From NCBI RefSeq assembly GCF_002846555.1, contig NZ_PJMS01000001.1:1984001-2048000 (forward strand): a stretch of DNA of 64,000 nucleotides, in the 5' to 3' direction. The notes beneath the pieces were generated by a model. That model searched no databases, was not told the origin of the DNA, and saw only the letters and a program-made list of their open reading frames with translations. This stretch comes from Aquimarina sp. MAR_2010_214 (GTDB lineage: Bacteria; Bacteroidota; Bacteroidia; Flavobacteriales; Flavobacteriaceae). Of this stretch, positions 27,673-35,698 are shown one piece after another. How positions within the stretch are numbered: position 1 is the first letter of the stretch; every line of letters begins with the position of its first letter. A program made the position numbers and the translations under genes.

Positions 27673-28623
27673 ATGAATAAAAAAAATACAACCAAAATTA
27701 TCAGTCTAATTTTCAGTCTGCTTGTCCTAGTAACTCACAGTTCTTACGCTGCAAATGCTAATTCTGATTTTGTAGTAACCACCATTACTCAAAACGTGTA
27801 TAGCATTGTTTCGCCCTCAAAAGGATTACCTACTCCTGAAAACAAAGGTTGGAATTCCAATGTTCACTTTGTAGTTACGGAAAAAGGGGTGCTACTTTTT
27901 GATTCTGGGTCTTCCGAATCAATTGGTAACAAAATAAAAAAAGCTATTAAATCGGTTACTGACCAACCAGTTCGTTGGATAATTAATTCACATAGTCATG
28001 CAGACCATTGGTTTGGTAATGCCGCGTTTACAAATACTGCTTTTGAAATTATTACAAGTAACAAAGCATTGGTAACAATGAAAGAGCATGGACAACCATC
28101 TTTGGAATTTTATTCTAAAGTGACTAAAGGCACCATTGGTTCTACTCAACTTGTGTATCCTACAGTAATATTATTGCAAGGAATAAAGCGAAATTTTGGA
28201 GGGATAGACGTAGAGTTTATTCTTTCTAATGATGGGCATTCCCCAGGGGATATATTAATTTGGTTACCAAAACAAAAAATCATAATCGGTGGAGATGTAT
28301 TAAGTTCTGATTGGATGCCAATGATTACTGGACATGGAAATGTTCCTAATTTAATTAGCATGCTTAACACTGTAGCAAAGTTAAATCCGACCATTGTCTT
28401 AACAGGTCATGGAAAAGCAACCAATGTAGAATCGGTAATACGAGATGCTGATTTATTGTCAAGTGTTTGGAAGCAGGTTAAATCTGATTATGAAAAAGGA
28501 AAAAAACCTAATGAAACTCTTAAAGATATTGAAGCTAAATTGACGCTTAAATACAAGCTCTTATATAACGATTTTAGTTCGGAAATTGAAAGACATGTTA
28601 ATCTTATGTATAAATTACAGTAA
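27673..28623 (+). CDS. metallo-beta-lactamase-fold hydrolase, exported
   Basis: Signal peptide (about 1-27, LVLVTHSSYAANA) followed by an MBL fold. The metal motif SHSHADHWFGNAAF supplies HxHxDH, DGHSPGD the later histidine, and TGHG the last metal ligand. Such proteins include subclass B lactamases, SoxH-like and glyoxalase-II-like enzymes. The 316-aa length and the lack of clear lactamase-specific residues make a general hydrolase more likely than an antibiotic-resistance enzyme. A TTG lies 9 nt upstream of the chosen ATG. The start is only 13 nt after the CCGTTACCCAAC palindrome-like end. Confidence 0.88.
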   Translation: MNKKNTTKIISLIFSLLVLVTHSSYAANANSDFVVTTITQNVYSIVSPSKGLPTPENKGWNSNVHFVVTEKGVLLFDSGSSESIGNKIKKAIKSVTDQPVRWIINSHSHADHWFGNAAFTNTAFEIITSNKALVTMKEHGQPSLEFYSKVTKGTIGSTQLVYPTVILLQGIKRNFGGIDVEFILSNDGHSPGDILIWLPKQKIIIGGDVLSSDWMPMITGHGNVPNLISMLNTVAKLNPTIVLTGHGKATNVESVIRDADLLSSVWKQVKSDYEKGKKPNETLKDIEAKLTLKYKLLYNDFSSEIERHVNLMYKLQ

Positions 28624-28702
28624 TTAGACATTTTTTCAAAGATTTCTTGGTTTCAGAATGAGTTTATTCATTTTCTATGAATGAGATATGAAAAACAAAT
28701 AT

Positions 28703-28721
28703 ACGTTGGGTAACAACGTGT
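28703..28721. repeat. left end of palindromic unit P1, cut by an insertion sequence
   Basis: ACGTTGGGTAACAACGTGT: a right-end motif ACGTTG and a left-end motif CAACGT share a 5-nt centre and form a perfect small palindrome (28703-28719). The rest of this unit resumes at 30164 beyond the insertion sequence. Confidence 0.55.
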
Positions 28722-28784
28722 CCTATGTAAAGCCCTTTCCCAAGTCTTAGGTTAAAAATACAATATTTTATTATTTTAATTATC

Positions 28785-29048
28785 TCATTCTAATGATTTT
28801 AGATTGTTGGATTGTTGGCAACGCCATTAAAGCGTTGTCAATACTTCAACAATAGCCCATTATAACTCCGCATCCTATATGTGGTATGATACAAAATCAT
28901 CCACCAGCATCACTATGATTATGATTGGCAAACAAGGCAACTTGCTATAAAATGTGATAACGGTTTAAAGCTTCACCCACGTTGTTTAGTTGTCCTTTTT
29001 TGTGCCAAAAGTATTGTCGAGTTTTTAGGCTTATATTTTTTATTTTTT
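28785..29048 (-). ncRNA. candidate bridge-RNA region of the IS element
   Basis: About 260 nt of noncoding DNA between the transposase stop and the element end. It contains a structured segment: TTGGCAACGC (28815-28824) pairs with GCGTTGTCAA (28832-28841), and outer ATTGTTG/CAACAAT arms enclose it. IS110-family elements are known to encode a guide (bridge) RNA in their noncoding end, and in IS1111-type members it lies downstream of the transposase. Location and structure fit; expression is not shown. Confidence 0.4.
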
Positions 29049-30104
29049 TCAACTTACCACTCCTATCTGATAGGGGGTTTCTGTTCTGATAATAGCATGA
29101 ATACGGCTCAGTAATTTTCTGGCCACCTTTACTAAAATCCTTTTCACATCTTTTCCCTTATGAGATCGGTAATATGCTTGCATCACAGGATCAAACCGTA
29201 AAGCAACCCAAGTAGCCTCTACCAGGTAACTTCTCATAATTCTGTTTGCTCTGGGAGTAAGGCCAGAAGTAGTCAAACTATCACCACTCTGGTGAACAGA
29301 TGGAATCAAACCAACATAACTAGCCAACTGCTTAAAATTCTTAAACCTTCGTAAATCGCCTAACTCACAAATGATCCCACATGCTACAATAGGACCTACT
29401 CCTGGAACACTCCTTAGTAAATAATAATCCTTCTTGTAATGTTTACGACAATAAGCGCGTAGTTTAACACTCACGTCTCGTTGTTGCTTGTCTACAAAAT
29501 CAAAAGATGCTAATCGGGTCTGCAAACAATAATCCATCGTGGTATAATCAAAGGATAAATTCTTTAGCCAATTTCTAAATTTATGAGACCAATGGGGTTG
29601 ATCTAACTCTTTGGGAATCTCAACTCCTAAATACAATAGTTGCATCTTGATTTGGGTTTTGATCTTACGCAGTTCTTTAACTAGATCATTACGCCTACGA
29701 AATAGACATCGTAAGTACTCCCGCTCAATATCTGGAACATGAATCCCTCGTAAACGACCATCTTTTAACTCCCTACATAATAATCGAGCATCGATCTTAT
29801 CGCTCTTCTGAAATTGTGCCTTGGCTGGCCGGTGAACATCAGCCGGGTTAACCACCATAGAACACCAACCAAAAGATTCAAATAAGCGATGATGACTAAA
29901 ACCACAACAACCAGATTCATAACAACAATATACCTGATATCCTGTAAAATGTTTGTCTACATATTTCTGTAATGCATAAGCATTGGGAGGAATCGTCAAA
30001 TCTGAGCCATCAAAAAGGTCGGTAGCTGTATGAATTTTCCAACTTCTCTTGTGTACGTCAATACCAATAAATAACTTTGAGTCTGTAGTATCCTTTGTTT
30101 TCAT
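29049..30104 (-). CDS. IS110-family transposase (DEDD)
   Basis: A 351-residue intact transposase. The N-terminal RuvC-like domain shows FIGIDVHKRSW (D16), YESGCCG (E63) and KSDKIDARL (D102, D105), giving the DEDD set. The C-terminal Transposase_20 domain shows LRSVPGVGPIVACGIICELG, FKQLASYVGLIPS and HQSGDS with a candidate catalytic serine. The frame has no internal stop, so it may be active. A relative that has lost most of this gene is at 37.6-37.8 kb. Confidence 0.93.
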   Translation of the reverse strand: MKTKDTTDSKLFIGIDVHKRSWKIHTATDLFDGSDLTIPPNAYALQKYVDKHFTGYQVYCCYESGCCGFSHHRLFESFGWCSMVVNPADVHRPAKAQFQKSDKIDARLLCRELKDGRLRGIHVPDIEREYLRCLFRRRNDLVKELRKIKTQIKMQLLYLGVEIPKELDQPHWSHKFRNWLKNLSFDYTTMDYCLQTRLASFDFVDKQQRDVSVKLRAYCRKHYKKDYYLLRSVPGVGPIVACGIICELGDLRRFKNFKQLASYVGLIPSVHQSGDSLTTSGLTPRANRIMRSYLVEATWVALRFDPVMQAYYRSHKGKDVKRILVKVARKLLSRIHAIIRTETPYQIGVVS

Positions 30105-30163
30105 AATAAATTAGTAGTTTGATTCATTATATAAACTTAGGATACTGCTTTTACATGGTTGCT

Positions 30164-30271
30164 ATAATTAATTGCTTAGGGCAGTGTTACTCGGAAAATC
30201 CGAAGGTTCGGTTTCCTTTTGGTAAATTAGTTGCGAAACAATCGCAACTAACCATATACAAATCCGTTGCC
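30164..30271. repeat. right part of palindromic unit P1
   Basis: Begins ATAATTAATTGC and ends CATATACAAATCCGTTGCC, the right-end pattern of the other units. An internal perfect 10-bp hairpin TTAGTTGCGA/TCGCAACTAA lies at 30227-30251. The left end of this unit is at 28703-28721. Confidence 0.6.
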
Positions 30272-30278
30272 ATTAATT

Positions 30279-30383
30279 ATGGAAAAACCTGAAAATCCTA
30301 ATAAAAAACTTGAATTAGTAATCAAAGATTCTGATTTACCTTCTCTATCCAAAGCATTAATTTGGGAACCACCTATCAAGTAA
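30279..30383 (+). CDS. possible 34-aa peptide directly after palindrome P1
   Basis: ATG at 30279, only 7 nt after the P1 end, and TAA at 30381. The peptide begins MEKPENPNKKLELVIKDSD and ends LIWEPPIK. It reads like protein rather than random sequence, but it is short and may be a truncated remnant of a cassette gene. No promoter was seen. Confidence 0.35.
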   Translation: MEKPENPNKKLELVIKDSDLPSLSKALIWEPPIK

Positions 30384-30423
30384 AAATTTTATTTCTAATT
30401 CTCAAGAATTGCTTTGAATAAAA

Positions 30424-31872
30424 CTATTTTGTATTTGCTTCGTAATAAGCATTCATTGTAGCTACAGATACATTTGGGTTTCTATGATGCTGTACAATTC
30501 TTTTGATTTTCAATTTCTCATCACGGACAAATTCTATAAACTGTTTTTCAACGTCAGATAAATGTGTCGCAATAGAATTATCTGCTGGAATTTCTAAAAA
30601 ATCACCTTCATAAATTAGTTGTTCTTTTTCAAAATAGACAAAACTTTGCTTTAAGCTATGATTATTTTTTAACACATAAAAACGAACCCCATTAATGTTT
30701 TTCTTATTTGTAAGTGTTTCAAATTTAAAGGTTTCTATTGTTTTATTAAATGCGGGAAAGTTTTGTATTGCATCAATAGTATAATCGTCTGCAAGTATGG
30801 TTATTCCTCTTTCTGCGTAAGCAGGTAAGCCACCAATATGGTCGTTATGTGGATGAGAAACAAATACAGATTGGATTGTTTTCATTGGAAATTTTTCACT
30901 AATTAAGTGCACAACTTTTTCAGTAATTTCATCATTACGAGGGGCTCCAAAAACCATAATATCATTCTTAATAATTTTTAAAAGAATAAATCGACTATTA
31001 TTTGCCACGTTAATTATGTAAATATCATTTGCTATTTTAGTGATTTTAGGTTCAGATTTTGCTGTTTTTTCTGGTATTTTATAACCATTTGGAACCATAA
31101 ATTTTGAAGAGGGGATTCCCATCGTTGTTTTAAAATTCTCAATAGAAACCGATGCACTAAATTTATTAGATCTATAAATATCTTGTTTTTCTGCATATTC
31201 AACACCATCTTTTGAAACAAAATCTCTATACTCGACAAAAGAATCATCTTCTGTACTTTTTAATTTTTTAAGTTTTAATGTAGACGACTCAAAAGTATAT
31301 GTATTGGTTATATCTTTATTAACTGTTTGTGTTAGTATTACAAACGTTTTTCCAACTTCTATTTTTAAAGGTTTCCCCATTTTATGGTTTGTTAATAAAA
31401 TGTGTACCTGCTCAAAACTTAAGACATCACCTGCTCTTTTACGTTGTTTTTCATAGGCATTTTTATCTAATTTTTTAAGTACTTTTCCTCTAATAACACC
31501 ATTTACATCGTATGAAACAGCTTTTTTGCTATTTTGAAAATGTTTGAATTCAAAAATAAAATTCCCTGGGAATTGACTTTTATCATGAGTGAAATATTCT
31601 TTTTTTTCCTTATCAACATCTATTGTATAGATACCAAATCGATTAATTTTAGCTTCTGGATGTTTATAATCATGACTTTGATAAGGGTTTAATCCCGTGA
31701 ACTTATAAGTCACTGTATATTTTTTTAGACCTGTTGTAAACTTGTATTTTTCGTTTAACATATCAATAATGTTGTCTGAAGTAATTTTTTGACCACAGGA
31801 TGATAAAGATGTTAAAATTAAAAGTGCAAGAATATTTACACGTATTAGTTTGCTTGTTCTCATTTTTTTCAT
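30424..31872 (-). CDS. lipoprotein with C-terminal metallo-beta-lactamase domain
   Basis: Lipoprotein signal ending LTSLSSC with C26, then an unrecognised N-terminal domain of about 240 residues and an MBL-fold domain from about residue 275. The metal motif is SHPHNDHIGG (near residue 338), and later YEGDFLE and QHHRNPN supply plausible ligands. The N-terminal half looks like a beta-rich outer-membrane lipoprotein domain (VTYKFTGLNPYQSHDY). Function unknown. It is the only gene of the palindrome-bounded region, apart from the transposase, on the minus strand. It is divergent from the LytTR regulator, which may control it. A minus-strand -7 match TATATTTG is at 31937-31930. Confidence 0.82.
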   Translation of the reverse strand: MKKMRTSKLIRVNILALLILTSLSSCGQKITSDNIIDMLNEKYKFTTGLKKYTVTYKFTGLNPYQSHDYKHPEAKINRFGIYTIDVDKEKKEYFTHDKSQFPGNFIFEFKHFQNSKKAVSYDVNGVIRGKVLKKLDKNAYEKQRKRAGDVLSFEQVHILLTNHKMGKPLKIEVGKTFVILTQTVNKDITNTYTFESSTLKLKKLKSTEDDSFVEYRDFVSKDGVEYAEKQDIYRSNKFSASVSIENFKTTMGIPSSKFMVPNGYKIPEKTAKSEPKITKIANDIYIINVANNSRFILLKIIKNDIMVFGAPRNDEITEKVVHLISEKFPMKTIQSVFVSHPHNDHIGGLPAYAERGITILADDYTIDAIQNFPAFNKTIETFKFETLTNKKNINGVRFYVLKNNHSLKQSFVYFEKEQLIYEGDFLEIPADNSIATHLSDVEKQFIEFVRDEKLKIKRIVQHHRNPNVSVATMNAYYEANTK

Positions 31873-32022
31873 TCTTTTTTAATGATTAATTTATGTATAG
31901 TAACTTTAGCATTACGTTAACTATCACTGCAAATATAGAATCAGATATATTTAATTATTTTAGCCAAACACCTGTAATGCCTTCAAACAAGGAGTTATTG
32001 TACTGAAATACGTGTTAAGAAA

Positions 32023-32859
32023 ATGCAAAAAAAAATTCAACACTCAATTTTAAGAAATCCTATATACATTTTAGGTTGTTATTCTATTTTGTTACTTCCT
32101 GAATTTATTAATTCTTGTAGTCATAAAGCTATAGTCACCTCTTTTTGGAATAATATTCCTTTGTGTAGTAAAGAATTTGTGTTTGCTCAGTTTTTAGGAA
32201 ACTCTATCTGGTCAATATTATTATTAGTTTTTGTATTTGAATCATTTAAAATTGCAAGTAGGTATTTTAAAATAACTTCATTCCCTACAAAAATAAAAGA
32301 ATGGTTGTTGTTTGAATTAAAACTAGTTCTTTCTTCGGTTATTGCTTTTTTAAGTTATTTGCTTATTGCCTATATATTTGCATGGTTTAATAAATCTATA
32401 GAAGAGATAGATCCTTTTAGTATTTTCTATAAAGCTATGGTTGTTGCATTTGTTGGTGTTCATGGAATAATATTTTTAAGTCATTTAAAATTTGTTAAAA
32501 ACCCTTTAATTCAAAAAATTGATGTAGAAGGGCCACTAGGTAAAATGCCAATAACAGTAAATGAAATTGTTTATTTTGAAAAAATTGAAAGGTACTATTA
32601 TGTGAATTCGGCTGATGTATCATATAAAATTAACTATAACTTATCAGATATAGAAAAAATGCTAGATAAAGCACACTTCTTTAGAATTAATAGAACCGTT
32701 ATAGTAAATGTAGAAGCAGTAGAGAGTTATTCTAGATGGGAGAACGAAAAATACATCGTTACTTTAATTAATAAAAAAGAGTTGGTTGCTACTAGAAAGC
32801 GTATTGTTGAATTAAAAGATTTAATAAAGAATTTAAAAAAACGGATTGACCTGTATTAA
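32023..32859 (+). CDS. membrane-bound LytTR transcriptional regulator
   Basis: A 278-residue protein with about four N-terminal transmembrane helices (residues 14-155) and a C-terminal LytTR DNA-binding domain (about 175-270) containing NEIVYFEKIERYYYVN and FFRINRTVIVNVEAVESY. It has no kinase or receiver domain, so the membrane part is probably the sensor. It is divergent from the MBL lipoprotein 150 bp away, the usual place for a dedicated regulator. Both genes lie between palindromes P1 and P2. Confidence 0.88.
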   Translation: MQKKIQHSILRNPIYILGCYSILLLPEFINSCSHKAIVTSFWNNIPLCSKEFVFAQFLGNSIWSILLLVFVFESFKIASRYFKITSFPTKIKEWLLFELKLVLSSVIAFLSYLLIAYIFAWFNKSIEEIDPFSIFYKAMVVAFVGVHGIIFLSHLKFVKNPLIQKIDVEGPLGKMPITVNEIVYFEKIERYYYVNSADVSYKINYNLSDIEKMLDKAHFFRINRTVIVNVEAVESYSRWENEKYIVTLINKKELVATRKRIVELKDLIKNLKKRIDLY

Positions 32860-32962
32860 CCCTATCTAAAATATTAGAATAAAAGCTATTTTTTTTCCTA
32901 TAAACTCAAGAATAGCAACCTGAAAGAAGTTAATCAATTTATAGAGAAAATAAAAAACTAAT

Positions 32963-33091
32963 GCCAACACCGTATAAAATTAATTGCTAATTTTAGCTTA
33001 TTTACAAAAGTTCTCGCGGACTTTCTATCTGTGTTTATTTACTAATTTTAGTGCTTGAAACACGCAACTAATCTTATACAACAACGTTGTC
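32963..33091. repeat. palindromic unit P2 (129 bp)
   Basis: Starts GCCAACACCGTATAA and ends TTATACAACAACGTTGTC. GTATAAAATTAATTGC (32972-32987) pairs with GCAACTAATCTTATAC (33064-33079) at 14 of 16 positions, so each strand can fold into a long hairpin. The end motifs recur in P1, P3, P4, P5 and P7. Confidence 0.75.
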
Positions 33092-33193
33092 ATTTACCAT
33101 GATGGATAACCCTTTTTGTAGCTACTTTGATATAAAATATTTCTAACTTAGTACGTTTAATTTCAATATATTGTTAATACTTTTTGCTAACCT

Positions 33194-34000
33194 ATGCTTA
33201 CTAATATTTTTTCTTTCTTTCTTAAAATTTCTCCACGACTGAAGCGAGCGGTCTGGAAAAAACTATATGAGTATCTGTCAAAGAAGTATCCAACAGAGGA
33301 GTGGATTTATATGAACTATGGATACGAATCTTGCAATGAACCTATTGGAATCCCACTGAAAGAGGAGGAAGAGCGTGACCGGTATATGATTCAGCTATAC
33401 CACCATGTGGCAACAGCTGTAGACCTTGTGGATAAAGACGTATTAGAAGTTGGTAGTGGACGTGGAGGAGGTTCGTCGTACATCAAACGATACCTTAAAC
33501 CAAAGACGATGATTGGAATTGATTACTCTAAAAACGCAATCAAATTCAGCAATAAACATCATTCGGTAGAAGGATTAACCTTTATTCATGGTGATGCGGA
33601 GAACTTATCGTTGGGGAATGAAAGTGTAGATGCGATTGTAAATGTAGAATCGTCACATTGCTACGGGTCCATGAAAAAGTTTGTGGAGCAAGTTAACAGA
33701 GTGCTTCGTCCTGGCGGGTATTTTTTGTTTGCAGACTTACGTCCCTCAGAAAAGATCGAAGAACTTGATAAGATTTTCAATGATGCAGGATTTGAAGTGC
33801 TTAAAAAGGAATTGATCTCGAAGGAAGTGGTCAATGCAATGGATGCATTTCACGAATTCAAGTTAGAATTCTTTCAAAATATGGTAAAGGGTTGGTTAAA
33901 AAAGCCGTTGAATGATTTTGCAGGAGTTAAGGGGTCGAACATCCATAAGGAATTGAGTAATGGTAAGGTGGTTTATTATCATTATGTGTTAAGAAAATGA
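33194..34000 (+). CDS. class I SAM-dependent methyltransferase
   Basis: A 268-residue enzyme with motif I VLEVGSGRGGGSSYI near residue 84, the acidic MIGIDYS end of strand 2, and LRPGGYFLFADLRP as the post-motif strand. It resembles small-molecule C- or O-methyltransferases of natural-product or lipid pathways; the substrate is unknown. The codons look more GC-rich than the neighbours (for example GCGAGCGGTCTGG at the start), which suggests a different donor. It sits alone between palindromes P2 and P3. Confidence 0.88.
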   Translation: MLTNIFSFFLKISPRLKRAVWKKLYEYLSKKYPTEEWIYMNYGYESCNEPIGIPLKEEEERDRYMIQLYHHVATAVDLVDKDVLEVGSGRGGGSSYIKRYLKPKTMIGIDYSKNAIKFSNKHHSVEGLTFIHGDAENLSLGNESVDAIVNVESSHCYGSMKKFVEQVNRVLRPGGYFLFADLRPSEKIEELDKIFNDAGFEVLKKELISKEVVNAMDAFHEFKLEFFQNMVKGWLKKPLNDFAGVKGSNIHKELSNGKVVYYHYVLRK

Positions 34001-34058
34001 TAAGCCTCTGCTTACTCCAACAGGTTTATCTAGACGCAGTATTAAATTGAAAAACTAA

Positions 34059-34187
34059 GCACAACAGAATATATAAAAATGCTTAAGATTTGGCTATCTT
34101 TGAGTTCTTCTCTACTTTTAAAACAAATCACGGCTGAAAAAACCGTCTCCCAAAAAGACGCACTTTTCATATACAAAACCGTTGTGT
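34059..34187. repeat. palindromic unit P3 (about 129 bp)
   Basis: Left end GCACAACAGAATATATAA, right end CATATACAAAACCGTTGTGT. The outer GCACAAC/GTTGTGT arms are complementary at 6 of 7 positions. Same length as P2. A 62-codon open frame across it is an artefact of the repeat. Confidence 0.6.
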
Positions 34188-34302
34188 ATCATTTTACAAC
34201 TTGTCGCCAAAATTCAACAATTCAGAATAAAAAAAATTGTAGGCCTCAAAAAAAAGCGGAATTTTGAAAATAGATATTTAAACTAATTTAATTAATAATA
34301 AA

Positions 34303-34428
34303 ATGGAACATTTAGCTACGATAGGTATTTTTTTTGCTGGTTTGGGAACTTTACTATGCAGTTTTGGAATCTTTTGGTTTGCATCGATTTATCAAAAAGT
34401 AAACGCGCCAAAGGAAGATAAATCATAA
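34303..34428 (+). CDS. 41-aa single-helix membrane peptide
   Basis: ATG 34303 to TAA 34428, between P3 and P4. The peptide has one strong transmembrane helix (about 6-28, with FFAGLGTLLCSFGIFWF) and a charged tail ending KEDKS. It occupies a whole unit: the stop codon is 6 nt before P4. Such solitary membrane peptides can be small regulators, toxins or cassette orphans; function unknown. Confidence 0.6.
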   Translation: MEHLATIGIFFAGLGTLLCSFGIFWFASIYQKVNAPKEDKS

Positions 34429-34434
34429 ACGACT

Positions 34435-34653
34435 ACACAACACCGTGTCCTATAAAACATAGCTAATAAGTGCAAATCGAAAGGTTTGCGCTTATTTACA
34501 AAGACTCCCAAATTTTTAAAGCTTGTGCCGAGCTTGTCAAAGTATGGCTTTTAAAATAAAAAAGTAAAAACAAAAGATAAAAATTCGACTCTGTGTTTAA
34601 CCGAAAAGTCAGCGTCTTTTTACACGCTACGTTTTATACAATAGACGTTGTGT
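34435..34653. repeat. palindromic unit P4 (219 bp)
   Basis: The outer arms ACACAAC and GTTGTGT are perfectly complementary; inside lie ACCGTGTCCTATAA and TTATACAATAGAC. A second hairpin AAGTGCAAATC/GGTTTGCGCTT (with wobbles) lies at 34468-34493. Longer than P2, P3 and P5, but with the same end pattern. Confidence 0.7.
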
Positions 34654-34680
34654 GTAACTAAAAACAGGCAAGAACAGAAT

Positions 34681-35565
34681 ATGACAATAGAACTAAAAAC
34701 TAATGCAGGAACAAGAATTGGCTCAATGGTTCTTGACCATATTGCAATGACATTTATCGCAATGATTTTTTTTATTCCTGGAATGGTTTCTAGATTTTCA
34801 ACCGCTTTTGAAGTAACTCACGAACAGTCAAATATTGATATTTTTGGTGGTTTAAGTTATGTTGGACTAATTGGACTTGCAATTTATTTCTGCAAAGACT
34901 GTATAAACGGACGTAGCATTGGAAAAAGAGCTTTAAAACTTCAAGTAGTTGAAAACTTAAGTGGAAATGTTGCTTCGCCAATTAGATGCTTTATTAGAGA
35001 TATATTTTGTGTCATTTGGCCTATAGAAGTAATTGTAACCTTAGCAAATCCAAGTAGAAGAATTGGAGATATGGTTGCTGGAACTAAAGTTGTTCCGTTT
35101 GACCCTGAGCTTGAACAACCGAAAAGTAACTTTGGACAAATTGGACTTGCACTCATACTCGCTTACGGAATTATGTTTCTATTAATGCTTCCTTTTGAAA
35201 GTCTAAAATCAAAATTAAAAAGTAATCAAGTAACTTATATTGAAAGTTCATTAAACGAACAAACAGCAAACGAAACGGAGCAAATTTTCAAAGATAGTTT
35301 AAGTGAACACTTAACTTCAGACGTCCTAATTTATGACCAAATAGAGCAGAACAAAGATTTAAAATACGTTTCTGTCATCCTAAGACTTAAAGAAAATTAT
35401 TTAGAGAATGACGATAATTATGAACAAATCAAATCAGCAACCGTACCACTGCTCTTAACTAAATTTCCAGAAGGAACTTTTGTTGGACAAATAAAATATA
35501 TCTATCAACAACCAAGAAGTATACATACTAGAACATTATCGCTTGATTGGAGAAAGAAAGAGTAA
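34681..35565 (+). CDS. RDD-family membrane protein
   Basis: A 294-residue protein with an N-terminal RDD domain (R near residue 10 and paired aspartates in helices) spanning about 10-145: TRIGSMVLDHIAMTFIAM, GRSIGKRALKL and RRIGDMVAGTKVV are typical. A further helix at about 155-175 and a C-terminal soluble part follow. RDD proteins are integral membrane proteins, some acting as ion transporters or targeting devices. ATG 34681 is chosen; an in-frame GTG at 34648 lies inside P4. The start is 27 nt after P4 and the stop 5 nt before P5. Confidence 0.85.
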   Translation: MTIELKTNAGTRIGSMVLDHIAMTFIAMIFFIPGMVSRFSTAFEVTHEQSNIDIFGGLSYVGLIGLAIYFCKDCINGRSIGKRALKLQVVENLSGNVASPIRCFIRDIFCVIWPIEVIVTLANPSRRIGDMVAGTKVVPFDPELEQPKSNFGQIGLALILAYGIMFLLMLPFESLKSKLKSNQVTYIESSLNEQTANETEQIFKDSLSEHLTSDVLIYDQIEQNKDLKYVSVILRLKENYLENDDNYEQIKSATVPLLLTKFPEGTFVGQIKYIYQQPRSIHTRTLSLDWRKKE

Positions 35566-35570
35566 AAAGG

Positions 35571-35669
35571 ACAGCACATAAAACAGTATAAAAATAATAA
35601 GGGTTAAGCGCCAAACCGAAAAGTAAGTACGTTTTAATCCCTTACTACTTTTTATATTAAACGTTGTGT
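35571..35669. repeat. palindromic unit P5 (about 99 bp)
   Basis: AGTATAAAAATAATAAGGGTTAA near the left pairs with TTAATCCCTTACTACTTTTTATATT near the right over about 20 bp with few mismatches, so this is a nearly complete hairpin. It ends TTAAACGTTGTGT, sharing TGTGTAAC with the end of P4. Confidence 0.7.
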
Positions 35670-35698
35670 GTAACTTTGAGTCGAACTGAATTTAAAAT

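Larger units (their letters stand above)
28722..30163 (-). mobile_element. IS110-family element, IS1111-like (borders approximate)
   Basis: Carries one DEDD transposase on the minus strand. Removing 28722-30163 rejoins CAACGTGT with ATAATTAATTGC, which rebuilds a palindrome start like the one at 32963 (CCAACACCGTATAAAATTAATTGC). Subterminal inverted repeats are visible: TATGTAAAGC near 28724 and, in inverse, CATGTAAAAGC near 30152. Subterminal repeats plus a long noncoding stretch downstream of the transposase fit the IS1111 group. Borders are uncertain by about 5 bp because CCTAT also occurs in an uninterrupted palindrome at 34449. Confidence 0.75.

Noticed and set aside
27673..28623. Antibiotic-resistance metallo-beta-lactamase
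   Set aside because: HxHxDH alone marks the whole MBL superfamily; no lactamase-specific evidence is visible.
27650..28713. MBL gene as a composite element flanked by GTTACCCAAC and GTTGGGTAAC
   Set aside because: The 10-bp inverted copies are real, but the right copy is also explained as a fused palindrome end. One such pair is not enough to claim a separate element.
34079..34267. 62-codon open frame on the plus strand
   Set aside because: It lies mostly inside palindrome P3 and has no protein-like features; it is a by-product of the repeat.
32963..35669. Classical integron attC sites
   Set aside because: The palindromes end in GTTG/CAAC but do not fit GTTRRRY/RYYYAAC consistently and no IntI-type integrase is in the window. 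I keep the broader cassette-array hypothesis only.
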